From: Aralia elata
Lineage: Eukaryota; Streptophyta; Magnoliopsida; Apiales; Araliaceae
Reading direction: 5' to 3'
Assembly (NCBI GenBank): GCA_034770075.1
Contig: CM068387.1
Span: 76,819,971-76,883,970 of the forward strand
Length of the DNA stretch: 64,000 nt
Within the stretch, counting starts at the first letter, position 1; each line of letters opens with the position of its first letter. The notes below the pieces were generated by a model, which saw nothing but the letters and a program-made list of their open reading frames with translations, was not told the DNA's origin and ran no database searches. A program made the translations under genes and the position numbers. Positions 33,715-45,985 of this stretch are shown here, one piece after another.

Positions 33715-35185
33715 CACAAACTATATACAAAAATTTTGCACAAACAATATAAAAAAAATTAAAAAGAGAAAATAAGAAGTGAGACTTACAATTAGATACT
33801 TTACACATTTTCATTGATAAGCAATACATGAGTCCTACTTTTTGTGCACAACTTTTTGTGTACAATTTGTGCACATGATATTATTAAAGATGATAAGTTT
33901 TTATTTCAGTAGTGGTGTCATATGATAATAAAATTATATTGTAAATTTTAGAATATTATATCATTTTATATTATTATTAACGATTAAGAGTAAGGATGGT
34001 TTTTATGAAACGGAAAATGACAACTTAGACTTTTACTCTCTTTTTTTTTTTGAAACAGAAAGAGTAATATTTAAGGTAAAAACATATCTAGAGAAGCAAC
34101 AAATTAAATAAGTTAGAAAAGATAAATATTTTATGAAATTGCAATTATTCAATGGAAAGAGTTCGATTTGTTCTTACAAGTAAATACTTAATACTCAAAT
34201 TTTAAGTATGTGAACTATAATATATATCATCTTTTCTAAACCTAATTGTTGCTTGTCTAGATATGTGTGGGGAAGATGAGATGAGGGGTGACGACATTGG
34301 TGAAAACATATACTAATATGTATAAATTCAGATTTCATTTAGTTTCCTTAAAAAATTAAAAACGATTATATTTCTTTTCAAATTTAGAAATTCTATCATC
34401 TCTCACTTGAAACTTGTGTCAAAAGGAAAATAATAATCCACACGGCAGTAGTAGTTGTAGAAACCTGAGAGCCTTAGAAGATGAATTGACTCCATCACGA
34501 GCTTTACTATTAATTTTTACCTAATGTACATGCCTAACACTTACTTTGTGAAGAAAAAATAATAACAAAAAATTAAATGTCTAAGGCTCATAATTACAAT
34601 GACCTGTAAAGCAATTAAGCTAGCTAGAAACACCTCACACATACATAATTTCACTACTACAAAACAGTAAATAGACAACACTTAAACCACAACGTTTTTT
34701 TTAAAAACGTTGTGGTATTTTTTTCCATAACGTTTTTAAAAAAAACGTTATAGATAAATATGAAAAAACGTTATCTATGTAAAAGGGAATTTTTTGATTT
34801 TAAATTATCTATCTAAAAAACATGGAACTTTAAAATTAAAAGACTCTCTTTGCTCTCGTCATTTTTCTATCCAAGCTCACTTAGGTCTTCATTTCAATCT
34901 CCCTTTCGATTTTTCTTCTCTCTGAACTCGTCACGTTTTCTTCTCTCTGAACTCTGTTCTCTCACCAGTTTTCGTCGGTGAATGTTCGATCTAAGGCTAT
35001 ATGGTTATGTTCTGATTCGGTGAATGTTCGATTTGAGGCTGAAATCTGAAGAGATTTGAAGATATGCTGTTTAGGGGCTAGGGTTTCATTGTAAGTGCCC
35101 TCCTTCCTCCTTCCTTCCTCCCTCTTGATTCTCTCACCTAGGGTTTATACAAAATATCAGGTGTTTCTGATTTGGTGGATGGATA

Positions 35186-35326
35186 ATGGAGTACATAGAC
35201 AATTTGCCGGTAATGGATCTGATGCGGTCGGAGAAGATGACTTTTGTTCAGCTTATCATTCCCGTCGAGTCCGCTCACCGAGGCATCACTTACCTCGGCG
35301 AACTCGGCCTTCTTCAGTTCCGTGAC
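35186..35326 (+). pseudogene. Captured first coding exon of V-ATPase subunit a (VHA-a)
   Basis: An uninterrupted 47-codon frame from ATG to a splice donor (GAC|GTACGT). The encoded YIDNLPVMDLMRSEKMTFVQ and the following IPVESAHRGITYLGELGLLQ correspond to the conserved N-terminus of the plant V-ATPase membrane-sector subunit a. A CT-rich, leader-like sequence with GTTCTCTCACC stretches precedes it (34840-35180), so 5' untranslated sequence may have been captured too. The rest of the roughly 800-residue protein is absent, so no proton-pump subunit can be made. Confidence 0.88.
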
Positions 35327-35501
35327 GTACGTTCCTCCATTTAGATCCATTCAGCAACATTTTGTTAGGGGTAAAAAACATAAATAAAATTTTATATACA
35401 TGTCATTTATTTTGAATATATTCTCTTTTTCCCAAGGAAAGAATTGTACTTTTGTTTGTGCTGTATTTGCACTCTTACTTGATACAACTTGTCTCTCCTC
35501 A

Positions 35502-35700
35502 TTGCTTATTATTTGATTGATCAGTAATTTTTGAGTCTTACCATCTGATTCCTAATTTTGTTTGTTGTTGGTGTATCGTTTAAATATTCATGCATTTGGA
35601 TTGCTTATTATTTGATTGATCAGTAATTTTGGAGTCTTACCATCTGATTCCTATTTTTGTTTGTTGTTGGTGCATCGTGTAAATATTCAAGCATTTGGTT
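35502..35700. repeat. 99-bp tandem duplication inside the CACTA element
   Basis: TTGCTTATTATTTGATTGAT recurs 99 bp apart (35502 and 35601), and the copies differ at few positions. It lies in what would be the captured intron following the VHA-a exon. Confidence 0.9.
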
Positions 35701-37811
35701 TAAATATACGGAATAATCAATCAGAAATAATGGATGATTCTTTTGACCTATTTTGCAATATACTGTTGTGATCTTTATTTTCATTATGCAATCATACAAA
35801 CCCTTTGGATACTTTCACGAGTTTTGTATCTTAATTTCTTTGTTCTGTATGTTGGTGGTGTTGAAAGATTTTTTAGTATATAAAAAAAAATTAATTCTTT
35901 GTGTCATTTTCTTTTCTTAATATCCAAATCTTTTGTATTTTAGACAGAGAACTTGTATTATGTTGATACCATCTTTTATTTGCTTGTCTTAGAACAAAGC
36001 TTCATGAATCATGAGCCTTGCACGATAATTTAGCAAATATCACTACTGATGAGAAAATGAAATTACTTAATCTATATTAGTCCAGTTTTTTCACCCTTTT
36101 GGCTATATGATTACAGCTTTTTGACAAGAGATGGCAGTTTCTCCTTTGATTTCAGTTTGCTTGTTTTCAGTCACTACTTCCAAACTTAAACCTTCTCTCA
36201 TCATTCATCAGTTAACTCTTTATTTAGCTAGATGTTTTTTGGCAGTGTCTACATGTGCAACATTTTCAAAAGGGTTCTAGTGGGCGTGTGTGTTGTAGCA
36301 TGTTTGGTGTGGAGTTGTTGTGTGGTGGATTATTCGGCGGTTGTTTTTAGAGATGTATGAAGCATGAGCCTGTACTAATTGTTGAGTTGCCTTAGGTCAC
36401 AGATTTTTACTTTGTAGAATAAATGAGTTGGTTTTTGTGGTTTTCATGTGTAGAATTTTGACTAATTCTTTTCCTGGTGAGAGGTGTGATTGCGCAACAG
36501 CAACACTTAAAGGTCAAAACGGACTTTGCACTAAAAACAGTGAAAGGAAGAATGGATTATGCCTTGTAAATCAAATGTGAGCTGATAAGCTGTATCGGTG
36601 GGTGAATATATAGATTCTCTGTCGCTAACATACAAGGAATAAACCTGTGAATATGAGCCTATATGAAGTTTAGATTGATGAGTTAGGGTCTCAGCCTCTC
36701 TGGTTTGGAATCCTTTTCTTCTCATGAAAATTTGTTCAGTTGCATTGGTATGAATCATCTAAATTTTACTGAAAGTCAAAAGTTAATATTGTTTATTTAT
36801 TTGTTTTGGTTAGAAATCCAGTAACAGAAAAGATAGAAGGTTACTCTGTGTCATTATATGTATTTGTAGAGTTTTATGTTGGTATAGTGCTCGAATGAAC
36901 TTATTGAAGAATTATTGTTGCTTGATCGCTGAAGTTTGATATGCTGCTGTCTTAGTATTTTAAATGCATTATTTTACACAAACACATGGTTTTGAAGAAT
37001 CCTTCATCATGGTGAACGCGTACGATGATGATTATATTTACTATGTAAATCATAACCTCATTTGTCTTTTTAGTTTTATCACATATTACGTCCTTCTGGA
37101 ATTAAGAGTCCTACTAATTTGTTAGTCCTATATATGTTGGTTCTGCTTATTTGCTCTCTTTTCCCCCCTCGAATATTAAGATTTGCATAGAACACACTTG
37201 GACATAGTTTTTTTAATAAGTTTTTAGTCTTTGAAGTTCAAGATTGGAAAAAAAAATCATCTGTCTAGGCGTGTCTAATACAAACCTTAATATTTAAATA
37301 AGTAAAAGAGAACTCTTTTGAACACAACAAGGAGCATTTTACATTGTAATACATGTTAGTAGTTGTTTCTTACTTCGATCTGCGCATTGTCTTTAAATAA
37401 GTTCAATCTTAGAATCATTTACAAGGAAATTTATGTTTAAAATTTGGGTGAACAGAACGAATTAGAATTGTAAAACAAGACACAAAGATAATGGCTTACT
37501 TAGACTTGGTGAGGAGGTAAATGCTTTGGTGCAACTGTACTCAAAAATAAAAATATTTTCTTTTGCTATTGTCGCGTGGTGCGTATTAAAAAGTGCCCCA
37601 AAGTTGGACATGCTGACCCTGATGCTACGGGACATGCAGCACATGAGCAGTTAACGTAGTAGTAAAATATTGTGTTTTATGATTCCTGATTGTAGAAGGT
37701 GTGATTACATTGTACATTTTTTTGACAAAAGGAAACAGGAAAATCATTTGAAAGTAAGTAATAATATAAATCTTACTGACTGATTAGTTATTCTAAATTG
37801 TGACAAAACAG

Positions 37812-38050
37812 GTGGTTGCAGGTGGAGGTGCAGTTGAGGCTGCACTATCTGTTTATTTAGAATATCTTGCTACAACTTTAGGATCTCGGGAGCAGCTGGC
37901 AATTGTAGAGTTTGCTGAATCTCTATTAATCATTCCAAAGGTATGATTAAGTCATTCTTATCCCCAGTCTTTTCATTTTTTTAATTTACTTATTTGTGAC
38001 AAGTGTCTTGTCCAGGTGCTTGCTGTGAATGCTGCAAAGGATGCAGCAGC
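37812..38050 (+). pseudogene. Captured exons of CCT/TCP-1 subunit alpha
   Basis: Exon 37812-37940 (43 codons, AG before and GT after) encodes GGGAVEAALSVYLEYLATTL and AIVEFAESLLIIPK, the C-terminal part of the equatorial domain of cytosolic chaperonin subunit alpha, with the GGGAVE ATP-site motif. The next exon begins at 38016 after a short intron (VLAVNAAKDA) but similarity stops near 38048 and unrelated sequence follows. Both exons keep splice signals; the fragment covers under a tenth of the protein. Confidence 0.88.
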
Positions 38051-38755
38051 GAACAGGATTAATACACTCACGCAAAACCTTCCCCGGATATGTATAGGCT
38101 TTTTGGGAGAACCTAGGCTTTTTGGAACATGTTTAGGTAGTAGTAATTCACATTTCAATATAGTAGTAATTTATATTGAAAAGTGAATTTGAGATGCATG
38201 GATAGTTTTGATCAATTGTGGATGTAGTAATTGGAAACTGTAAATGTTATTGGGATATAAATTGAATGGTTGCATGACACATTTTGGCTTTTATTTAAAT
38301 GAGAATTTATACCTGTACCAGATTACAGGTCTCTTGCTGTCTATGATAATGTATTACAACATTTCATTTTTAAAAACGTTGTCTATTGTTGCAGTCTATG
38401 AAACAAACAGTTGTTATATGTTGTATTACAACATTTTTTTAGGTCACACTACAACATTTCTTAAGGTTATATAAATTTGTTTAAATAGATAATAGATAAC
38501 ACATTTTAAACGTTGTGTAATTGTGGAAAACGTTGTAGAATCATACCATCTACAACGTTTCAGCCATCTACTAGTTTATGGTAAACAAATCTACAACGTT
38601 TTTTACGAAAAAAACGTTGTAAACTGCGTTTACTACAACGTTTTAAAAACGTTGTAAAATGGGGGTCAAATAGATGACACCCTTAACCACGACGTTTTGC
38701 TGATAAAAACCATAACGTTGTTTACGCGTTATCTATTTACTGTTTTGTAGTAGTG

Positions 38756-41593
38756 CTAATAGCAATGAAAGATTCATCCTTCAACACACCCTTGATGGCT
38801 AGAATAATTACTACATGGATAATCATGTATAGCTTCTACGAGTTAACAGATTCAACGAAGAAGAGTAAAATGAAATGTTTCAGCTAATGTTTTTGTGTCA
38901 TTAGAAAAATAGAGAGCAATGTAGTAGTAAACATATTGTGTCAAATCTCAATTTGCATTACCGATTCCACATAAAACAAATTCAATCAAAAGATAAAAGA
39001 AGCAACCCATTGTCAGAATATTACGAACTTGTGTTCTCCCTGGCTACATTTTTTAAAACTGAATTTTGCATTGAAATCATATCCCAAACTCGACAAACCA
39101 AACAAATATTAATTAGATAAAATGTTATAATAGGTAGCATAACCAAAAGTAGAGTATTTTATTTAATTAATACAATCCTAGTCTTTTAATTAAGCATCAT
39201 TATCAGGCTCAAACTTGTAATCACTGTGCAAAATATAGAATTTGAAAACTGGAGATTAAAGAAAACAACTATAATGATGCTTAAGATAATAGTACATAAA
39301 AACTGAAGGTTTATATTCAAGGAATGAAAATATATTACCAAAAAAATTAGTAAAGAACAAATACACTTGGCATTCGAAATCTTATCTGTAAAGCCCCGTA
39401 ATATAAAACAAATAGAATATCAAATATGTAACTTACCTCTTCTCCCGACCTTAGCATAGCAACAAAGCACATGTAATAGCATGAGTACCTAAAAAGAACT
39501 TATTCAGAAGAGGGAAAATGTTTGAAAAGGTTCTCCGCACTTATCACATTTTTTTATTAGTTGTTAAGGACTTTTTAGTCTTGTGGGATTGGGTTATTTA
39601 CATTAAAAAACCATTTGTAGGTTAGGTCCCTCAAAAAATCAGCTACTCGTATATTTGGTTCATCAAGAAATTGAAGATTAGTCATCTCTAAGTGAATAAA
39701 GATGATAGAGGGGTGCTTACTCAAAGAATGGTTTGCACTCTTCTAGTGCATTTGCTTGTGTGCCAATTTCTTCGTGTGCTAGCCAGCCACATGAAAATGT
39801 TGTTGAGGAAGTCTAATAAGTATACAGGTTGGGATGCATATAACCCAAAGCAATAATAGATTCAAGGTCTTGAAGTAGAAGTTGGAAATGAGCCTTACCC
39901 ACCCATCATTAGCATTAAAGTATACGAGAGATTATACCAAAAAATAAATATAAATTTAAATTGCTTACCATGCTAACCATGCGATATTGATTATATATGG
40001 ACCGAGGCTCGTACGAAGTGTTAGAATTTGTGAGATTCCCAATATTTATAAGACTTATAAATAAGGTCTTGAATAATTAAATAAAGGTTAGAATTTAAAA
40101 CCTAGATTGGGAGTGGAGGAATGATTAAATATGTTAATATAATTTATGTGTTATGAATAACATATATGGTTGAGAGACTGTTGGTGTAAAATGGAGAGAG
40201 GTCAGAAAATAGGTCATTAAAGCAAGGTGTTTTAGTGACTCGATAGATGATTAGTTAATAATAAGGTATAAGTTACTAAGGTTGAACATGAATAAAGAGA
40301 GTTAAACACAAAGGATAAACATGTTAGGAATGAAAAAGGAGATAAGAGATAACTATAAAAAATGAGAGATAAGGAGACGGAGGTATGAAATGTTAGGGGT
40401 ATATGAGGATAAGATGTATTATGTCAAACTGGCAAAAATAAAAGAGTATTAAAGAATAAAATTTTCATACGAGATATGATGATAAAGATGTTAATACTTG
40501 AAAATAGTAGGTAGTTATGAGCCGAAACAAGTCAGATAAGACTTGGGCTAAGAATAGATTTTCGTCCATGGATTGGATAAGAAAAGATGAATGAAAGAGG
40601 TAATAAGGTAATACCTATGTTAAGGTAATTCGATAAAGTTATTAAATGAAAGATATTATGCAAGAGTTAATAGTAACCATAACACTTGAGGAAAGTTAAC
40701 ACACAAAAATTAAACCCATTGTAAAAGCAACGACAGATCACATCCTGTAAAATTAAACCCAATGTAAAAGCAACGACATATCACATCATGTAAAAATTTC
40801 AATGGCTTTTATTCGTATGACAAAGTTGAGTGATAATAAATTTGCGTCTGGCGTGTGGCTGCACAATAAGTCATGACCTTAGAGGAATAGAGAGGGATGG
40901 ATATATGGCTTATTTTATCGTATATACTCCGTTCAATTTGGTCAAATATCCTTTAAGGAAAGCTACATTACTAGTACTAGTCTGCACTGGCAAACAAAAT
41001 TGGATTTCTCCACTAATGACCAAAGCAATTACACATAATATATATGACGACTTTAATTTCAATTTTTTTCTTGTCAGCAATGAGAATTATTAATGGACCA
41101 TTGATTAACCACGAAAACATGCATAACAGTATGAGACATGCAAAAATCGAGTGAAACATTTCTTCAAAACTTTACAAAAATTTAACCCATCCCTCATGTT
41201 TGTTAAAAAAACTATTTCATCTGTTAAAAAATATAAGGTTAATTTAAATTTTAAAAGTCAATTTGTCACATTATTAAATTCAAAATTAATGTGCTACTTT
41301 ATAGATATTTTGTAATATATATTCATAACTTTGTTGACTATTTTTTAGAACCTATACTATTACAATTTTATAATTAATCCTAAGGCCGCTTTTTTTGGAA
41401 AAACTAAAACAAATGTGCTTTTTCCATGTAGCGCTAGCCCCTAAGGTAAACTCAAACATGTTACTGTGCAGGTAAAGGGAGAGAAGACTATCAGCATTGG
41501 TCTCATAATTTTGTCGATTAAAATTAAATAAATTTTAATTAAATTTTAATTTAAAAATATTTTAAATTAACTTCAAAAAATTAAAATTAATCT

Positions 41594-41629
<36 letters not shown>

Positions 41630-41913
41630 TATAGCCAATAGCATGCAATAAAGTTTTCTATTAATTATGCTGCAAATATCTTGATAGAAGGTATCAGGAA
41701 AGTAATGCCCAGTTGAGTTTTACATCATAATCATCATGGTAATCATCATACAGATCTATAATGCTAAATTAAAAAAAAAGAAAAAAAAGAAAGAAAAAAA
41801 AGGGAATATTGACTCATTATGAAAGACTTGCTTTATGCTTTTCCAAGTCAATGAATGATTCAAAATTTGCCCATTCCCCACTTGTCTAACTTATAATACA
41901 ACCAAAATAGCCC
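38756..41913. other. Intergenic, no gene seen
   Basis: AT-rich sequence without recognisable coding content. It shows no similarity to the sequence that follows the equivalent point in the GST1 unit (4790 onward). A 43-bp tandem duplication occurs at 40706-40795 and a TA tract at 41596-41622. Segments near 41205-41380 and 41515-41600 have loosely self-complementary ends like Stowaway elements, too worn to delimit. Confidence 0.5.
40706..40795. repeat. 43-bp tandem duplication
   Basis: ATTAAACCCA-TGTAAAAGCAACGACA repeated once with a 43-bp period. Confidence 0.85.
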
Positions 41914-44446
41914 TCAAAATTCCGGTAATTCTGGTAATTCCCCAGCTCTTATGAAAAGATTGTACCAATAGTCCATACCATCATTAGCCCCTCGAAATTC
42001 TGAAAACTCCATTTTTGAATCCTCAGCTGGTAATTCTTCTGTCCAAAAACTCTCGTCGATCTCCGGCAATGTACTCTCCGATGAGTCCATTTGTTCTTGC
42101 TTAACAGCCGTGGGCATGACCCATAAGTCCGTGACCGATGAGAGTTCACTAGACGACCTTTGGGGCGAAATCGACCCATACCCAGGTCCACAAACCTCGG
42201 GTTTGGTAGAGAAATCTTGGTTTTTGTATCGTAATTGGGTCGGACCATTGGATTTGATGGACTGTTGTTTTGTGACTTGAGAGGGTTGATAATTTTTGTG
42301 TTTTTTCTTTAAATGAGTATGCCAAACATTTTTAATTTCATTGTCAGTTCTTCCCGGTAATTTCGCCGCTATCGCAGACCATCTGAAAATAAAACAAAAT
42401 GATTCATATAAATATTCCCACGAGCGCAGAAAATTGTTATAGTTTAATGGTAGTGTACATTAGAAAATGTTAAGCAAAATTTATTGATAATTATAACACA
42501 AAAGCCTAATAAGGAGATATGTGACATGAATATGAGTGTATTTTATTGCTATAGTTTCATAGATGGACTATTAATCTAATAAGTTTGATTGAGGATGGCG
42601 AATCTTTTCAACTCTAATTAAATTATTCTTCAATAAAACAAAAATACATAGACACATAAAGCAATTTATATATGTGATTCATCTCATATATTTATTGAAG
42701 TTTTTGAGTCCCACCATATATATGCAAAGAGAAAACTCCAAACAATAATCCATGCAATGCAGTACTGAATTCCATATTTAGCTGCGTTTAGATTGAATGA
42801 ATGAGAGTGGGAATGGAATAAATAATTTATGTGGAATGAAAAAAATTATGTTTAGTTGCTCCATTAGAATGGAATGAACCATTCTCATTTCTCCCAAATT
42901 TATGAAATTGGAATGACTTATTCCAGCTGAAATGGAATGAATGATTCTACTCTCCATTTCATTCCTTCAATTCAAACGCAACATTAATTTTTCAATTTCA
43001 AAGAATTATACAGTGCCATGTGAGTTACAAATATTTTTATACTTAATCTACAATTATTATTATTTTATTATTCCTATATTGTTATAGTTATAGAAAAGTG
43101 ACGTATCTGTATTTTATTCCTATGATCACTCCCAGAAATTATATTGCTTGATTTGTAAGTTTATGCCTATCGTTGACACTAATCAATATCTTCCTTTAAT
43201 TTGTTTTAATATTTCTAGAATAATTAATGATTTAATTAATAACGTACATATTTCGATATGAAAATAATAAATTAATTCAGACTTGATCAGAATTCTGATT
43301 GATGCGCACCTATTACCAAGCATTTCGTGTAGCTGAAAGATAGTATCCTCCTCTTCCTTACTGAAATTTCCTCTCTTAATATCCGGTCGCAAATAGTTTA
43401 TCCATCGGAGTCTGCAACTCTTCCCGCATCTTAGAAGACCTAAAAATATGATAAAGAAAAAAGAAGACAACCATTAAATAGTGATTAGAAAATGGCACAT
43501 CTTAATATTATATCAAAAACCCATCTCAATTCTCAGTTCTGCAACAAAATTTATTTGTGCAGTTGAATAAAGTTGAAGAAATTTACTTATGGACATTTTG
43601 AACATAAATTTTATCTTTGTTAGAACATTATTCCCCCATAAAAAGCCATATGCGTGATAAACATGTGAGCATAAAAGTATGTACTTTATTTTATATCATT
43701 ATCATATTGACCAAGTCGATAGACGGCTGCTAGCTAGAACTTAACATCAATATTCTACGAGGAAATGTTATATCAATTATTTCTTTCGTTTCAAAATTAG
43801 AGATACAATTTGATTTTTGAGGTCAAATAACGGTATATTAAATTTTGAGTTGATGTGAATTAATTTAATTTTAATTGATATAATAATTATAATTGTATAG
43901 TATATAACAAAAACTATTAATTACAAAATTTATTTCATTCTAATGAGTCATATCAATTTTAAAGTTTAATATGTCATCGTTTAACCTCAAAATTAGTAGT
44001 CAAATTGTATGTCTCTTTAATTTTGGAACGAATGAAGTATAAGATAAGAGTATCAGATCCCACTAAAGATAGAACTCATTGATAATAAATTTACACTTAT
44101 AAGTTTGATTTCATAAGGAAAATATGTGTATGAAAACAAAGGAATCAAATGATCATAGAGTTTAACGACCAATCTTCATGGAAAATGATCACTTTTCTCC
44201 CATCCTCAATCTCTTGGAGAAATTGGATCATAAATGACCTAAACTATATATCTCTATGGCAAAAAAGAAAAAAGGAAGAAAGAAAAAAAGAATGGCTTTT
44301 CATAATTAATTACCAGCTTGTTTTGGAAGAGCCCGCCAATTTGCATGGCCATGTTGTTGGATATAAGAGATGAGAACGTGATCTTCTTCAGTAGTCCATG
44401 GCCCTTTCTTCAGTCCCATCTTCTCACAACAAGGAGATCTCACCAT
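41914..44446 (-). CDS. R2R3-MYB transcription factor, subgroup 2 (MYB13/14/15-like)
   Basis: Three exons, 44314-44446 (133 bp), 43310-43439 (130 bp) and 41914-42382, encode 243 residues; 133 and 130 bp are the canonical first two exon sizes of plant R2R3-MYBs. The start at 44446 gives the typical MVRSPCCEKMGLKKGPW N-terminus. R2 holds its three Trp; R3 runs from KRGNFSKEEEDTIFQLHEML to the end of NVWHTHLKKK. The C-terminal IDESFWTEELP matches the subgroup 2 signature (IDxSFWxE) of Arabidopsis MYB13/14/15, activators in cold, wounding and phenylpropanoid/defence responses; that role is inferred by family. An acidic tail follows. Both introns contain MITEs but splice sites are intact. Confidence 0.95.
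42781..42983. mobile_element. Tourist/hAT-like MITE in MYB intron 2
   Basis: The ends GCTGCGTTTAGATTGAATGA and, inverted, GTTGCGTTTGAATTGAAGGA bound a segment rich in GGAATGAAT repeats in both senses. TTA flanks may be the target duplication but are not exact. Confidence 0.6.
43780..44037. mobile_element. Stowaway-like MITE in MYB intron 1
   Basis: TA-flanked (43778-43779, 44038-44039). The left end TTTCTTTCGTTTCAAAATTA pairs with the right end inverted, CTTCATTCGTTCCAAAATTA, and both continue into the AGA-ATACAATTTGA motif. Length 258 bp, the same as the element at 1651-1908. Confidence 0.7.
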
Positions 44447-44785
44447 CTCAAAATTGTGACTCTCTCACTCTCTCTTTGTTTTCTTTTTTCTCTCTCTCAG
44501 TATAGTTCTTTGTTATCTCCTATTAATTGATAGAGAGAGATGTCTCAAAGCTCAAAGTGTGGTATAGGCCAGGGGTGGGTATTTATCCTAAAAACTTGCA
44601 CAAAGTAAATAGGATATTTATATACACAATAATCCAACTACAGCATCTAAATTCATTAAGTCTTAGCTCGAATTTTCCAGGAAAGAGAATCTCTCTCTCC
44701 TCTCTCTTTCCATATATATTTATTTATTTCAAAATATACAAGACTAAAATAGTTTTAACTGATTGTTTATTAGTAGAACTTGGAC

Positions 44786-44790
<5 letters not shown>

Positions 44791-44839
<49 letters not shown>
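44791..44839. repeat. Compound (TA)n(CA)n microsatellite
   Basis: Fifteen TA units followed by about nine CA units, roughly 350 bp upstream of the MYB start codon. Confidence 0.95.
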
Positions 44840-45459
44840 TATTAATCAACTGTCTTTTAGTGATTTGGTAAAACAAAAACAAAAAAGGAGAGGGGCCCAT
44901 TAGTCTTGCATGGATCTTTATATATAATGATGAGAGCAAACAAATTGTAGTGCAATTTGATCCTTATATATTATGAATATCCTGTATTTATCATTGAAAA
45001 GACTGCAAATAGTTTGAATTAAAATGAATAAACACATGTGAAAGTGGTACAATTGGCTAAATTTATTAATTTACTGACTCATATTTTACTGCAAAACCGT
45101 CAACCCACGAGTTTTGATACTGATCTCACAAGGCACCTACATTGCTCAAAAAATCCGCACTATTATTTTTTAGTCCTTGTTTAAAATAATCCATCTCATT
45201 AGCTATATAATTGCGTAAGAAACAAAATTACATGGAAAAATAAGTTTTGTGTTGGGAGATGGGGATTCACAAAGTTGTTAATATACTTGATCCCTCGATC
45301 CAAAATATTGGATTAATATTAATTTGTTAAAGTCAATTTTCTAAAATTCAAAGTTATTATATATATATAGATAATGCACCTATAGACTAACACTTTTTTT
45401 CCTTAACTTCTTGTTGTTATCCAAACGATTTTTGAATTTTTGTAATCTACATGCCCAAA

Positions 45460-45985
45460 TAACTAATTTTTTCTTTGTTGAAAAATCCAACACAAATTAA
45501 TTAATTGACAATAAATAGAGTAATTCGTTTTATATATATTAAATTTTCAAATTTTAATTGTTCAATGTAAGACCTTAATTATATCTTAGTACAAGAGATC
45601 TCTTACACGTGGCAAATTTTGAGCCAATGTATGCTCTTGATCAACTAACTTCTTTCTTTTGTTGAAACATTCAATATGAATAATTAATGTACAATGAGTG
45701 AAGTAACTTGTCTATATATTTAATTTCCAGATTTTAGTTATTCAACGTCGTTCTTTATATTTTTATACAATCTCTTGTGTGTGATGTGGTAAAATATTTT
45801 GAGCCAATATCTTGTTGAATACTGAAAATTATTTTGACAATGAGTATGTACGTAGCCCGTCAAGGTTATATATTGAATTTTTACGTCTTAATTGTCCAAT
45901 ATAAAACTTTATATCTCAACACTCTTTCATTATTTCTCTACAAATGTGATAGAAAAAGCATTATAATTATTTGTTAAATTTTCTG
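45460..45985. repeat. Degenerate triplication, unit about 175 bp
   Basis: Three diverged units, each running from a TTTGTTGAAA-like start through TTTTAATTGTTCAA-like sequence to a TTTTGAGCCAAT-like end (near 45466, 45648 and 45811). Similarity is low, so this is an old tandem array. Confidence 0.5.

Larger units (their letters stand above)
31430..34651. repeat. Third GST unit, near-identical to 1-4790
   Basis: Starts with the same sequence as the window start (AACTTGTTTTGGGAATTGAT) and can be followed in parallel through the TA tracts, GST exon 2, intron and promoter to ATACATAATTT at 34651, where the CACTA element begins. Differences are mostly indels: no hAT-like insert, no Stowaway, a 289-bp loss in exon 1, and a 161-bp insert at 33554. 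Confidence 0.9.
34652..38755. mobile_element. CACTA (En/Spm-type) element carrying host gene fragments
   Basis: Terminal inverted repeats begin CACTACTACAAAACAGTAAA and match for at least 24 bp. Both subterminal regions (34690-34780 and 38500-38730) are crowded with AACGTTGT/ACAACGTT motifs in both orientations, the arrangement bound by transposase in CACTA elements. No transposase frame is evident in the 4.1 kb, so it would need an autonomous partner. Inside are pieces of two unrelated host genes (V-ATPase subunit a, CCT alpha). The bases next to the ends (TTT left, CTA right) do not form the expected 3-bp duplication. Confidence 0.85.

Noticed and set aside
40000..40680. Possible LTR-retrotransposon segment
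   Set aside because: No TG...CA ends, primer site or coding remnant could be identified.
41949..42248. 99-codon frame overlapping MYB exon 3 in another frame
   Set aside because: A shadow of the MYB coding sequence on the same strand.
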